From positions 1 to 40,920 of the forward strand of contig JAMPED010000015.1 in the NCBI GenBank assembly GCA_023665325.1: a stretch of DNA of 40,920 nucleotides, read 5' to 3'. The notes beneath the pieces are model-generated. The model worked only from the letters and a program-made list of their open reading frames with translations, was not told the DNA's origin and did no database searches. Positions 31,203 through 40,370 of this stretch are shown in pieces; position 1 is the stretch's first letter, and the number at the start of each line of letters is the position of its first letter. The DNA is from Acetobacter sp. Lineage in GTDB: Bacteria; Pseudomonadota; Alphaproteobacteria; RF32; CAG-239. The translations under genes and the position numbers were made by a program.

Positions 31203-31973
31203 ATGACATTCAATTATTTTAACCCAGGCAGAACTGGTTGGGGAAAGAAGATATCAGGCGTATTTAATACGCTAGAAATGCTTGGCAATGCAGCCGAAGA
31301 GCGTATCGTGGAAGTATCACGCAACACCGATTTCTATCTTCAATCCACTAATCGAAATTATAGAGCGCCAGAAGCTACACGACCAGACCTTCCATCTAGG
31401 GTGGAGGATGGCTTAGATGCTTTTGCATATATCAATAGAATAACAAGCATAAAGCAAACTGGAGGCAATACAACGTTTACAGTACTAATTCACGATAGTT
31501 ATCTAGGCAGACCTATAATAGCTACCGGTACAACATCGTTGAAATCAGGTAATGTGTATTATCGGGCACCTAATGGAAATAACAATCTAAGCGGAACCCT
31601 GCGGATTACAGATGGAACCAGTGATACCGAGTTGTATACAGAGACACGATTATTCTCGTTTAAAATATTAGATGGAGAGTTATACTTAGATAATATCGAG
31701 AATTTATCTCTAGGTATTAATGGACATCATCAGTACAGCAGTTTAAGTTTAACTCGAGTTGGAACCAACTCTTACACTGCACAAAAAGAATATGAGTGTG
31801 TAATGGTTAACGGTGGTGATGCTTGGTTTGAACTTATACTCAATAATGTTACTGTATTTAAAGTTGGTTCACTTCAATTCGGACATCCGTATGTAACGCT
31901 ATACCTCAAGAAGGGTGATACCGTTCGAGGTTCTAATCTAACTAATATATATAGAGTTAATTATAATAGATAG
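31203..31973 (+). CDS. Tail appendage protein (256 aa)
   Basis: Starts MTFNYFNPGRTGWGKKISGV and has a short helix FNTLEMLGNAAEERIVEV, then an extended beta-rich body (TFTVLIHDSYLGRPIIATGT, LRITDGTSDTELYTETRLFS). Adapter-like with N-terminal anchoring and C-terminal beta domain. Its stop is 7 nt before the next gene; GGAGT/AGG-type site about 11 nt before the ATG. Receptor-binding accessory is likely by place. Confidence 0.55.
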   Translation: MTFNYFNPGRTGWGKKISGVFNTLEMLGNAAEERIVEVSRNTDFYLQSTNRNYRAPEATRPDLPSRVEDGLDAFAYINRITSIKQTGGNTTFTVLIHDSYLGRPIIATGTTSLKSGNVYYRAPNGNNNLSGTLRITDGTSDTELYTETRLFSFKILDGELYLDNIENLSLGINGHHQYSSLSLTRVGTNSYTAQKEYECVMVNGGDAWFELILNNVTVFKVGSLQFGHPYVTLYLKKGDTVRGSNLTNIYRVNYNR

Positions 31974-31980
31974 GATAAAT

Positions 31981-32748
31981 ATGACTTATCAATTTAAAGG
32001 TCAAGTAAAAGTAAGCGAGATACAATCTGCTTTCGATGATATGATAGCTAGAGTGAATGCTCTTAGAGAGAAATATACCGAAGCGCTTGGTGCAGCTAAC
32101 TACAATATAGCTATAGGTGGCTCTGAGTTGGGACCGAATAGATACACGTTAAGCGTGGGTGGTCTTAAAACCATACTAGCTGCTATGAATGGACAAGTAT
32201 TTAACTCAAGGGTATTTAAGTACAATAATCGATTATTCGTTAGTAATGGATTATATGTTGAAGATACTGATGTAATATCATTACCCGCTGGAGTAGTCTC
32301 TGGAACTGCGGGCAAGTATATATATTTCAACATCACAAGTAAGCAATATACTAGATACTCTGCCGCGCAAACCAATAATGACTTGCTGTTAATTTCAATA
32401 GTTAATACCGAAGAAAGCAATGGAGTTTGCGATATTGTAGACTGTACAGCGAACGCAGATAAGACTAGAATTTTTGTAGGTAATACGGCTATAGGTAGGT
32501 GGGACCATAATCCGCCAAATACTTCAATTGATAACTTCGTATGCGGGTTCCTTGCAGACCACGTTCCCGGGGTCCCGACTATAAGGTTTAAGGGGCAAGA
32601 TATATCTTGGTGTTGGAGAACTACCAGCCATAACGGTAAGCAATGCCAATACTACGATAAGTTTTTCTTACCTAAGGGTGTCCCTAACCCATTCACCGGT
32701 ACATCTGGTACCAACATAAAAAGTTTCCCTGTAATTAAGGAAGGATAA
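31981..32748 (+). CDS. Tail appendage protein (255 aa)
   Basis: N-terminal helix KVSEIQSAFDDMIARVNALR, then a beta body with YNIAIGGSELGPNRYTLSVG and VFKYNNRLFVSNGLYVEDTD, ending in a Trp/Lys/Cys region (ISWCWRTTSHNGKQCQYYDK). Same architecture as its two upstream neighbours, suggesting a family of appended fibre adaptors. AGGA lies 4 nt from the ATG. Confidence 0.55.
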   Translation: MTYQFKGQVKVSEIQSAFDDMIARVNALREKYTEALGAANYNIAIGGSELGPNRYTLSVGGLKTILAAMNGQVFNSRVFKYNNRLFVSNGLYVEDTDVISLPAGVVSGTAGKYIYFNITSKQYTRYSAAQTNNDLLLISIVNTEESNGVCDIVDCTANADKTRIFVGNTAIGRWDHNPPNTSIDNFVCGFLADHVPGVPTIRFKGQDISWCWRTTSHNGKQCQYYDKFFLPKGVPNPFTGTSGTNIKSFPVIKEG

Positions 32749-32756
32749 GATATATT

Positions 32757-33152
32757 ATGTTTATTGATGCAGCAGTAATAAAAGGTGTGCAGAAAGTATT
32801 TAATTGCACAATTAATCTATTGAAAGAAACTGGGCAAGGTTTTGAACCTATGGACTTAGGTCCGTATGCTATCAGGTTCAGAGTACTTGGTTCGACCACT
32901 GCGGATGCAGAGGTGTTAGTTGAGCACATCATCACATCTAGTTCAGACCTAGAATTGGACGGTCAAATACTTGACTCAGCTAATGGCAATTTTGCGTTTA
33001 CTATAACAGCAGAAGACACCGAGGTATTAGGTTTAGGTGAGTACCCAATCCAAATAGACCTGTTAGATTACGATACACTCACCTATGTTGATACTATCAC
33101 CCAAGGTGGTAAGAACGGCGAGTTCAATAAAATATTTATAATACAGGTGTAA
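32757..33152 (+). CDS. Small beta-rich tail protein (131 aa)
   Basis: Starts MFIDAAVIKGVQKVFNCTIN. Contains PYAIRFRVLGSTTADAEVLV and EYPIQIDLLDYDTLTYVDTI, the pattern of an immunoglobulin-like or small baseplate-type beta sandwich. AAGGAAGG lies about 9 nt before the ATG. Last gene before P5 and the long fibre; possibly the fibre attachment or BppU-type N-terminal partner. Confidence 0.5.
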   Translation: MFIDAAVIKGVQKVFNCTINLLKETGQGFEPMDLGPYAIRFRVLGSTTADAEVLVEHIITSSSDLELDGQILDSANGNFAFTITAEDTEVLGLGEYPIQIDLLDYDTLTYVDTITQGGKNGEFNKIFIIQV

Positions 33153-33157
33153 CAATT

Positions 33158-33210
33158 TTGTAATAATTAGAAAAGAATGTGATACCACACATATCAAAAT
33201 GTGGTATTAT
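33158..33210 (+). promoter_or_regulatory. Promoter P5 (tandem-box type), fibre genes
   Basis: TTGTAA (33158-33163), GTGATA (33179-33184) and TATTAT (33205-33210), followed by ATTAATAGATA. The distal box is again 47 bp before the -10; the second box is less conserved and 20 bp away. Also a dyad CCACACATATCAAAATGTGG (33185-33204) overlaps the spacer, a possible operator. Confidence 0.65.
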
Positions 33211-33266
33211 ATTAATAGATAATGCTATGTTTTTCCACGATAAATAAATAAAAAGGATATTTGCAG

Positions 33267-36200
33267 ATGGCAGATGAATTAATTAGAAAACCAGCCAATT
33301 TTAATTTCTACTTAAACACTCAAGGTGTGAGAGGTAGGAAAGGCGAGAAGGGTGACCCAGGGTTCAGCCCGAGTATTGTTGTATCTGAGAATACATTAAA
33401 TACATATAAACTCAGAGTTACAACTGCTGATGGAACTTATGAAACAGATAACCTCCGTGGTTCAATTATCACGGAAGGTGTAGGCTCGTTTATTAGATAC
33501 AACGCCGAGAATGACGAATTGTATGTAGGCGACATTGATGTTGCTACTCCTGAAATATTTGGTACGGTCAAACTTGCTAACGAAGACGACTACACTAATA
33601 TGAGTGAGACTGCGGTTGTTACCGTAGACGGTTTAGCTGAATACCTTTCTACTCACTTAGTACCTGGTGACGACAGTGTGACTTTATCATTCAACGAAGA
33701 TACAGGCGTGATTACTATTACCGCAAAAGGTGGTGGTTCAGAGGGTACACTCGATTATACTCAGTTACAGAACAAACCAAAACTTTACGGGACTGAGATT
33801 GAAGGGGATAAAAAACTTTCTGATTACGTTAAGATTAAAGCTCCGTTGGTTGAGACAGAAGGAGTTGACTATGAAAACGACGTAGTCATTCAGAATGGTA
33901 CCATCTCAGAAAACGCCATTACATTCAAGGATGACTGGCACCCTCTGTTCAGTTTAGGTACTACATTCGAGACGGCGGGAGCTTACTCCTTAACTAGCGG
34001 TCCTGATTTTATTCCTAATTCTTACATCTCTATCCCGTATAAAATTGGTGATATTATTGAAATCCCAGCAGCTACAGGCGCCGACACAGTGGCTGGCGCT
34101 ATGAGTACAGACAACAGCAAATTTACATCGCAGTTTGTATTACGTACTGATGGCTTAACATCAGGTAGTGACAGAGCTGTAGTAGATATTACTTCAAAGT
34201 CGGTTAGTGGTAGTAAATTAATCTGCGGCTTTGCAACGGGTAGCGTTACTGCTATGACTGGTATGAACTTTGACAGAACTACTTCATACTTCCAAATCAC
34301 GCTCGATGCGGATGGGTCACCAGAGTTCAGATTTGTGAAAAATGTAAGCGGTACAATTACCGGACAAGTTTGCAAGTTTACATCTGATACAGCGAAAGAA
34401 CAAGTAAAGACTTTCAACCGTATCTTATTTAGTGGTACAGACGTTTTATCTAACCCGATAAACCAATTGGGTGTATATCACATTACCGATGGAAAGAAAC
34501 TTGGTGAAGATTTAAAAGGTAACGTGGATATCGACAAGTTGCATAACTACCTTAACCTCGCCTTCCCTGATGCAGAGAATGCGTTAGGCGTATCTTATGA
34601 TAACGATACGATTGTATTGAATGCAAATGGAGAGTTGTGCACAAGTTCAAAAGTTGCAACAAAAGAAGAATTAGACGGCTTGAGTACCGTCGTTAATGAC
34701 CAGGCTACTGAAATCAATACCCTTGATATGAGGGTTGAAGCTCTTGAGGACCAAGGTGGTGGAGGTGGAACCTCTAACTATGAACAGCTAACTAATAAAC
34801 CGCAAATCAATGGGGTTGAGTTGGTCGGAGATAAATCCGACGAGGAACTCGGCGTAGAAAGACTCTTTACCGCTAACGCGCCTTTAAGAAAAGAAGATGT
34901 TGTGCAAACATCGATAAAAGGTTTTTCTATAGACGCGAGTAGCCTAGAGATGGCTGGGCCAGCTAATACTATGGTTGCTGGTTCTACTACCAACTGCGTT
35001 TTATACAGTACCCCGTCAGTGGATGGTAAGTTGAACTCTTCGTATTTTATAGATTTTCCTTTTTTTGATGGCTGTCTATTCACATACGGACTCCTAACGA
35101 ACCAAATTATTATGTTTGGGGTAAAAGATGAGCAAGGTTTATTTTTACCGAAAGCTGCTACCTTTTATTACTCTGGACAGACGAGAATTGCGTTAATAAG
35201 AACAGTTGAGGCTACATCCGCCTCCGTTACCACGTTGACTTTAAGTACTCTAAGGCAGACATCAGTTAGTATGAGCGGGGCTGGGTCCCAAGCCATAGGG
35301 GTCTACATTGGCGATGATGGAAGATATCAGTTCCGTCGTACCGACGTCAGTCGCACCTCTGTCTATACTTACGTGTCAGACACAATGCACGACGCATTAA
35401 AAGATTGCAATACTGTTCGCGTTCAAGGGGCTATCCCTACGCAGATTAGTCCCTATCTGTATAGCTACATAGGCCAATACGCATTCCCTCACGCCTGGAA
35501 GGCTGAAAGAGCAGGGTTCTTTCCTACAGCTAGTGAGCTAACTTCCGGTTCACCGGTATTCCCGACAGAGACAACTACACAGCGATACCTCCAGTTGGGA
35601 ATAGATAACGATACACTCAAGACCAACGCATCAGGTCAGTTGTATGCAGATATACAAGGCTTACCATCTGATATCACGGCTACGTCAAACGATACAACAG
35701 TTGAGTTAAGCTCAAGCAAAAAGATTAAGTTTAACGTGCCAATGATGGAGGTTGGTGAAAATCTGACCGCTGACGAGTCTAACTTATACCTAAACCAAGG
35801 TTCGGTTGAAGCCGGTGAGAATATCACCATTGATAAAACAGCTACTGGTATACGTGTGAACTCAACAGGTGGAGGAGCTGGTGGGGACATATCAGAACTA
35901 GAAGCGGCAGTCGAAGCACTCAAAACAAGCAAGCAAGACAAGTTGCAAGATACAAAATCAGTGGCAATAGTCAATACCTCAGCCACATTACCTGCGGATA
36001 CATATACCTTAGGCGGTTCGGCTACGGTTGACAGTGCTAATCACTTAGTAGGCACTAAGGCTAATTCGTACCTTAGCGTTAATAAAGTATTCGCCCCAGG
36101 CGATAAACCGTGGGAAATACAAGCTAAATTTGTCCCAAATTCAACGGGAGCAAGCTCTACGACTTACGCTCCGTTAATAGCTGAAAATAGCGTGAACAAG

Positions 36201-37250
36201 AGCGTTCCACAACTTTATATTCAAAATGGTGGAGTTCAGTGCGATGTATCGTACGATGGCACAATCTGGAACATAGAGGAATTTGTAGCAAGTACGACTG
36301 AAAAACTTGCAGCAGGCTCTGTAGCTTATGCTAGATTAAAATATGATGGGGCTGGCACGTACACGGTCGGCTTCTCTCGCAACGGAACAACCTGGTTTGA
36401 ACGGAGTCAAACTGGCGGTAGTGCAGTATTCCAAAGCGCAGATAGTATGTTTACCATTGGCGCGGACGCTAAATCGTTTGGTAGGGATGCATATCAATAC
36501 ATCGACCTAAACGAAACCTATATAAAAATTGACGGTGAGTACTTCTGGCGACCATTCCCAATTCAAGAAGGCGATGCTATTGGGGCGGAAGTAAAAATAT
36601 CAGCAAGCTCAGGAAATACTCTGAGAGTTAATGACGATGGCTTATTTGCCTCTGGCGGAACATCAGTAGCTAGTGCATACGGTGCGAGAGGTGATTATTG
36701 CACGACATACGGTATTCTTGACTGTCCTAACGGATTAATCGATTATGAGGCTACTGGTAAGAAAATTACCATTAACCCAGGGATTGTGCTCAAATGTCCA
36801 AATAAGGACACGAAAACAACTATCGCTAGTGCGATTACCAAAATACTTGCAACATCCACCGGTTCTATCACGATATTCTACGCAGGTAGCGAACTACTTG
36901 AGTGTGGTGAAGTCTACTTCCAAGAAGACGAACCGGGAGCGGATGGAGTAGAAAATTACCAGGCTTGGTGGAAACCATCAGAGAAATTGTGGTACTTCCG
37001 TTCTAATGATACGGGTAACGTATTCAGAAGTATTTCGGGCGTGACACCATTAGCCGATATAAAAATGAACGAAGCTAATATCCTTAGTGTAGATTATATT
37101 GGATATCGCATACTTAATGATGATATCATTCCACAATTGAGTGAAATAGAAAGCTTGCACAATATTATTGAAACATTGCAAGAAACGATTGCTAACCTAT
37201 CTACACGAGTTGAAGCACTTGAAACTAAGATTGATGGAGGTATTGTATAA
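33267..37250 (+). CDS. Long tail fibre with collagen-like neck (1327 aa)
   Basis: ATG 33267 follows AAGGA; the TTG six bases earlier is not used. Residues 20-32 carry Gly every third position (GVRGRKGEKGDPG), a short collagen-like trimer. Two copies of a fibre motif follow: DYTQLQNKPKLYGTEIEGDK and NYEQLTNKPQINGVELVGDK. Gly-rich hinges (GGGGGT, residue about 495) and coiled coils with EALEDQ and LEAAVEALKTSKQDK lie between beta domains. The end is a coiled coil (LHNIIETLQETIANLSTRVE). It should recognise the host surface; the last 300 residues hold the likely receptor-binding part. Confidence 0.8.
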   Translation: MADELIRKPANFNFYLNTQGVRGRKGEKGDPGFSPSIVVSENTLNTYKLRVTTADGTYETDNLRGSIITEGVGSFIRYNAENDELYVGDIDVATPEIFGTVKLANEDDYTNMSETAVVTVDGLAEYLSTHLVPGDDSVTLSFNEDTGVITITAKGGGSEGTLDYTQLQNKPKLYGTEIEGDKKLSDYVKIKAPLVETEGVDYENDVVIQNGTISENAITFKDDWHPLFSLGTTFETAGAYSLTSGPDFIPNSYISIPYKIGDIIEIPAATGADTVAGAMSTDNSKFTSQFVLRTDGLTSGSDRAVVDITSKSVSGSKLICGFATGSVTAMTGMNFDRTTSYFQITLDADGSPEFRFVKNVSGTITGQVCKFTSDTAKEQVKTFNRILFSGTDVLSNPINQLGVYHITDGKKLGEDLKGNVDIDKLHNYLNLAFPDAENALGVSYDNDTIVLNANGELCTSSKVATKEELDGLSTVVNDQATEINTLDMRVEALEDQGGGGGTSNYEQLTNKPQINGVELVGDKSDEELGVERLFTANAPLRKEDVVQTSIKGFSIDASSLEMAGPANTMVAGSTTNCVLYSTPSVDGKLNSSYFIDFPFFDGCLFTYGLLTNQIIMFGVKDEQGLFLPKAATFYYSGQTRIALIRTVEATSASVTTLTLSTLRQTSVSMSGAGSQAIGVYIGDDGRYQFRRTDVSRTSVYTYVSDTMHDALKDCNTVRVQGAIPTQISPYLYSYIGQYAFPHAWKAERAGFFPTASELTSGSPVFPTETTTQRYLQLGIDNDTLKTNASGQLYADIQGLPSDITATSNDTTVELSSSKKIKFNVPMMEVGENLTADESNLYLNQGSVEAGENITIDKTATGIRVNSTGGGAGGDISELEAAVEALKTSKQDKLQDTKSVAIVNTSATLPADTYTLGGSATVDSANHLVGTKANSYLSVNKVFAPGDKPWEIQAKFVPNSTGASSTTYAPLIAENSVNKSVPQLYIQNGGVQCDVSYDGTIWNIEEFVASTTEKLAAGSVAYARLKYDGAGTYTVGFSRNGTTWFERSQTGGSAVFQSADSMFTIGADAKSFGRDAYQYIDLNETYIKIDGEYFWRPFPIQEGDAIGAEVKISASSGNTLRVNDDGLFASGGTSVASAYGARGDYCTTYGILDCPNGLIDYEATGKKITINPGIVLKCPNKDTKTTIASAITKILATSTGSITIFYAGSELLECGEVYFQEDEPGADGVENYQAWWKPSEKLWYFRSNDTGNVFRSISGVTPLADIKMNEANILSVDYIGYRILNDDIIPQLSEIESLHNIIETLQETIANLSTRVEALETKIDGGIV

Positions 37251-38014
37251 TGTCTAATCCTATAATCCAACACAGAAGAGGAGCTTTATCCGACCTACAA
37301 GCTGGGAGAGCATTGTATGCCGGAGAGATAGCTGTAACGACAGACGGAACATCCGTTACCGATAATGTGGTCTTCGTAGGAACATTCGAAGATGCAAACA
37401 CCGGTACAGGCTCAGAAAGCCATTTTGGATATGGCAATGTCACGTTATTACCTGCAACAACAGCCGTATCTACTAGTGGCTTAGTGTACAATATCGGGAA
37501 AGTGAATACTATAAGGAACATGGATGGGAATGCTCAACTTGACTGTAGTTCTCCTCAATACACGATACTTGGGGGAATATCCTCAAATGACAGTGTACCT
37601 AGCTTTCGACAAAGACCTATCTTGGTAGGTCCAACCAGCGATTTTATGAGTCTCGAAAAAAAAGATGAAGTTGCACTAAAAAGCGACTTAACCCCATACC
37701 TAACCGCTGCTCAAGCTGCTCACGCAGCAATGCCCCATCCAACTAAAAAAGTAGCGATGACTCTTGGTGCTAGCGGTACGGTTTACACCCCACCTACAGA
37801 TGGGTATTTCACCTTGGAGCCGAATACCTCTACCGCCCTCAGAATGATTACATCTGCTATGGATGTAGGTGCAAATAACCCGGGAGAGAGCTATTCAAGA
37901 AAGATGTTCATACCTATTTCTAGCAATGACACCTTGACTGTGAATTACACCTCTGCCTCTCTCGGTTCTGGTCACTTTAATTTCGTATACTTAAACGGTA
38001 ACGCACCAGCGTAA
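37250..38014 (+). CDS. Second tail fibre / fibre-tip protein (254 aa)
   Basis: The start MSNPIIQHRRGALSDLQAGR then YAGEIAVTTDGTSVTD is the classic head-fibre/tail-fibre repeat (QHRRGTxxE..... L..GEI). The rest is Thr/Ser/Gly-rich beta with a short helix. It overlaps the stop of the long fibre (TAATG), with GGAGG about 9 nt upstream. Likely a tip or an alternative receptor-binding subunit. No chaperone gene was seen. Confidence 0.65.
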   Translation: MSNPIIQHRRGALSDLQAGRALYAGEIAVTTDGTSVTDNVVFVGTFEDANTGTGSESHFGYGNVTLLPATTAVSTSGLVYNIGKVNTIRNMDGNAQLDCSSPQYTILGGISSNDSVPSFRQRPILVGPTSDFMSLEKKDEVALKSDLTPYLTAAQAAHAAMPHPTKKVAMTLGASGTVYTPPTDGYFTLEPNTSTALRMITSAMDVGANNPGESYSRKMFIPISSNDTLTVNYTSASLGSGHFNFVYLNGNAPA

Positions 38015-38035
38015 TCAGGAAGGAGAAAAAATATA

Positions 38036-38233
38036 ATGCCATATTTAGGAAAGCAAGGCGATTTAATTTGTTATGTGATGGATACAAGAGAAGAGATTGA
38101 AGCTATACCGTTCGTAAGTTTCACTTCAATCGAATACACAGATAAAGAATACGTTATGGTGGACGGAACGTATATTGAACTCGATAGCCTGGCAGCAGAG
38201 GCGCCAGAGGATGAGTCAAAGGTTGAACAATAA
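38036..38233 (+). CDS. Small protein downstream of fibre (65 aa)
   Basis: Starts MPYLGKQGDLICYVMDTREE and is acidic at the C-terminus (AAEAPEDESKVEQ). AAGGAGAAAAAA lies before the ATG. A fibre-associated or decoration protein is likely by place; no family recognised. Confidence 0.55.
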   Translation: MPYLGKQGDLICYVMDTREEIEAIPFVSFTSIEYTDKEYVMVDGTYIELDSLAAEAPEDESKVEQ

Positions 38234-38259
38234 TATAGAGAGGATAGGTGAAAAAGAAT

Positions 38260-38493
38260 ATGAGTATCGGATTAGTTATTACTTTAGTAAGTATAAATAT
38301 GGGGGTACTCATATTTTTACTTATCGACTGGTTTAAGAAGAATTATACTATCGTAGACTTGGAGACGTGGAACACAATAGCTACGTTCTATAATGAAGAA
38401 CACGACGAAGAAAATAATTGTGGCGGAGGAGTTGGCTTCTTCCGCGAATGTATATACGATGAAGAAGAAGAGTTGGAGGAAGAGGATGAGTAG
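38260..38493 (+). CDS. Single-span membrane protein with acidic tail (77 aa)
   Basis: I chose ATG 38260, about 9 nt after AGGTG, over GTG 38248. One transmembrane helix (MSIGLVITLVSINMGVLIFL) is followed by a cytoplasmic or external tail that ends in DEEEELEEEDE. Could be a lysis protein (holin or spanin) or superinfection exclusion factor; the second membrane protein follows immediately. Confidence 0.5.
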   Translation: MSIGLVITLVSINMGVLIFLLIDWFKKNYTIVDLETWNTIATFYNEEHDEENNCGGGVGFFRECIYDEEEELEEEDE

Positions 38494-38707
38494 TAAGATG
38501 CAAAAAATATTAGATGGGATTACAGCAATTTTAGTAATCATTGGCACTTTTCTCGGACTTATGGTCATAGGCTATGTATCCTATAAGAGTGATGAAAACT
38601 TCTATAAGAGGAAGCAAAGATATATGCAAGAGTGTTCAATACAACACCCTGGGGATTATGACGCAATAGATAAATGTGTTAATTTTAGGCAACGATATGA
38701 CTACTAA
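38486..38707 (+). CDS. Single-span membrane protein (73 aa), spanin-like candidate
   Basis: ATG 38486 overlaps the preceding gene by 8 nt and is preferred because GGAGG lies about 8 nt upstream; the longer frame to 38393 overlaps the previous gene. One helix (ILDGITAILVIIGTFLGLMV, residues about 8-30) then a charged, periplasm-facing segment with two Cys. An i-spanin-type topology is possible, but Gram-positive hosts need none. Lysis role by position only. Confidence 0.5.
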   Translation: MSSKMQKILDGITAILVIIGTFLGLMVIGYVSYKSDENFYKRKQRYMQECSIQHPGDYDAIDKCVNFRQRYDY

Positions 38708-38981
38708 TAAAACTATAGAACTTCGATACGCGAAAAGATTATGCAGACATTTCTGTATGGGCGATTGTCTCGCTAGCTTATCGCTTTGCTCGTGCAATTC
38801 AGATTACCCGTACTGTTCCATAAGTGACATCCTTCCGATGAAATGGTTAGTTAAAGTTTTCTTATGGGAATTGAAGCAAATATTAAATCTAAGACCACTA
38901 GCAGGCTCAAGAAGGCTTGTTAGGTTTATAGGTAAGGTGTTTCATCCTAGAACTATTAAACGCCTGTTTAAAGGGCAATAA
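38697..38981 (+). CDS. Cys-rich protein (94 aa)
   Basis: Starts MTTNKTIELRYAKRLCRHFC. Seven cysteines within residues 16-40 (CRHFCMGDCLASLSLCSCNS, then YPYC) suggest a metal-binding knuckle or a small iron-sulfur or disulfide domain. The rest is basic (RPLAGSRRLVRFIGKVFHPR). No family recognised. It overlaps the previous gene by 11 nt. Confidence 0.5.
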   Translation: MTTNKTIELRYAKRLCRHFCMGDCLASLSLCSCNSDYPYCSISDILPMKWLVKVFLWELKQILNLRPLAGSRRLVRFIGKVFHPRTIKRLFKGQ

Positions 38982-38996
38982 GTGAGGTTATGGTAT

Positions 38997-39191
38997 ATGA
39001 ACGATATTATACAAAATGCAATGGATTATTGCGACGGAGATGGTAAGCTGATACTTCCCATTATTATGGATTTAATGAAAGGTTTATTTAATATCGCAAT
39101 GGGAGATGACCCTGGCGATGTATACGCAGACTTGGAAAAGAAACTCCCTAAGGCGATATACGAGTTATTAGAAGATATTAGCGCTCCGTAG
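38997..39191 (+). CDS. Small acidic helical protein (64 aa)
   Basis: Starts MNDIIQNAMDYCDGDGKLIL. ATG 38997 follows GAGG; GTG 38982 is an alternative start. The N-terminal half is amphipathic with a hydrophobic stretch (LILPIIMDLMKGLFNIA), the rest acidic. No family recognised. Confidence 0.5.
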   Translation: MNDIIQNAMDYCDGDGKLILPIIMDLMKGLFNIAMGDDPGDVYADLEKKLPKAIYELLEDISAP

Positions 39192-39215
39192 TGGAATGAT
39201 TGAGTTTTATTAGAG

Positions 39216-39518
39216 ATGAAGAAAAATAATAACAATAGCAGAAAGCGTATAAATAAGCGTGAACAAGATAAAATAAACAAGGGGATACCATTAACCCACC
39301 CGTATCAGAAAAAGCTGCTCAAGGTCCTCACAGAGGTCGCTAATGAGGTTTACGGCGGGTGGAGTATAAGTGTCCCCAAGCCAAGCTTTTTGGCGATGGT
39401 ATGCGACCAAGAATTCGGGAGCTGGTTTATGCATACCTTAGATGAATTAGAAAGAAAGCAAAAGATTTTTAAAACGTGGAAAGATGGAGAGTTTATTGTT
39501 GATATAATTCCTTTTTAA
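39216..39518 (+). CDS. Hypothetical basic protein (100 aa)
   Basis: Starts MKKNNNNSRKRINKREQDKI, a lysine-rich tail, then a helical domain (HPYQKKLLKVLTEVANEVYG) and Trp-containing region. Resembles small DNA-binding or internal regulators but is unrecognised. The ribosome site is weak, and the next gene is 54 nt away. Confidence 0.5.
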   Translation: MKKNNNNSRKRINKREQDKINKGIPLTHPYQKKLLKVLTEVANEVYGGWSISVPKPSFLAMVCDQEFGSWFMHTLDELERKQKIFKTWKDGEFIVDIIPF

Positions 39519-39520
39519 TC

Positions 39521-39535
39521 TTTGTACACGTTTTT
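39521..39535. repeat. 15-mer repeat TTTGTACACGTTTTT, copy 1
   Basis: Exact 15-base match to the first 15 bases of the copies at 40550 and 40628. It includes a GTAC palindrome and T-run, and sits in the gap before the 39573 gene. See the finding on the repeats. Confidence 0.7.
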
Positions 39536-39572
39536 ATTGTTTGTATATAACATATAGGAGAGATAAATAATT

Positions 39573-39947
39573 ATGAGTATTGAATTAGAATTAACTAAAG
39601 CTGGTCGCGTCAAACTTACATCAAAGTTTGCCCGCGAATGTATTAACGACCTATTCCACGAGGCAATGATTGGGCTTAGTGGTACAGTTTTACAGGAACA
39701 CGATATAGGTAGATATTTCGAAGATTTTTGTGATACCGTTGACGAAGACAAGCTATTGGCACCAGAAGAGGCAGCATCACTCCGTGAGTTGGCTGATAAA
39801 ATAGATGTATTAGTTAAAGATTTTTGCAATCTGGGAGATAAGGCAAATCGTACTTACGTGGAACATCTCGACTCAATACTGAATGACCGTGATAAGCTAG
39901 AGGCATACATCAAGAGAAGATTTGATGCAATGCCTAAACTTAAATAA
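39573..39947 (+). CDS. Hypothetical protein (124 aa)
   Basis: Starts MSIELELTKAGRVKLTSKFA. Helical, with ECINDLFHEAMIGLSGTVLQ and ELADKIDVLVKDFCNL. TAGGAGAG precedes the ATG. Ends 16 nt before the wHTH gene, so the two may form one operon, perhaps as a replication or regulation pair. No family recognised. Confidence 0.55.
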   Translation: MSIELELTKAGRVKLTSKFARECINDLFHEAMIGLSGTVLQEHDIGRYFEDFCDTVDEDKLLAPEEAASLRELADKIDVLVKDFCNLGDKANRTYVEHLDSILNDRDKLEAYIKRRFDAMPKLK

Positions 39948-39963
39948 ATAAGAGAGATTAGCG

Positions 39964-40365
39964 ATGGAATATAAAATTAAAGACCGTGGAGAGTTTTTCT
40001 ATCCCAAAACTTATAGTTGGATAGTGGATACATTCAAGCTTAAATGCATTGAGGCAATAGCGTATCAGATGATATTAGATAAAGGGTTTATTACTTGGAC
40101 CGTTGATTGGTTTGCTAACGTTCTGGGCATTTCCCCACGCACTATGCATCGAATGTTGGACAAGATGATGGATATGGGTATTATCACTCGATATTCAGTA
40201 AATACTGCGGAAGAGGGTGTGAGGATGCGAACAGTTACTGTAGCTCTGTACGAGCGCACTGGGAAACGTAGCAAAGAACTTGTTGATACCTTCATTGAAA
40301 GAGGTGTTGAACGTATATTCCTAGATTACTCAGATAAGAGAACCTATAAAAGGAAGACAACATAA
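39964..40365 (+). CDS. Winged-helix Rep/RepO-like DNA-binding protein (133 aa)
   Basis: The N-terminal 90 residues fit a winged helix: VDTFKLKCIEAIAYQMILDK, then ITWTVDWFANVLGISPRTMH with the recognition helix RTMHRMLDKMMDMGIITRYS and a wing at the TVTVAL strand. This is the fold of plasmid Rep and phage RepO replication initiators, and also of many regulators. The candidate origin repeats start 6 nt after its stop, which supports an initiator role. The basic tail SDKRTYKRKTT may bind DNA. A gene regulator is the alternative. Confidence 0.55.
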   Translation: MEYKIKDRGEFFYPKTYSWIVDTFKLKCIEAIAYQMILDKGFITWTVDWFANVLGISPRTMHRMLDKMMDMGIITRYSVNTAEEGVRMRTVTVALYERTGKRSKELVDTFIERGVERIFLDYSDKRTYKRKTT

Positions 40366-40370
40366 AATGA

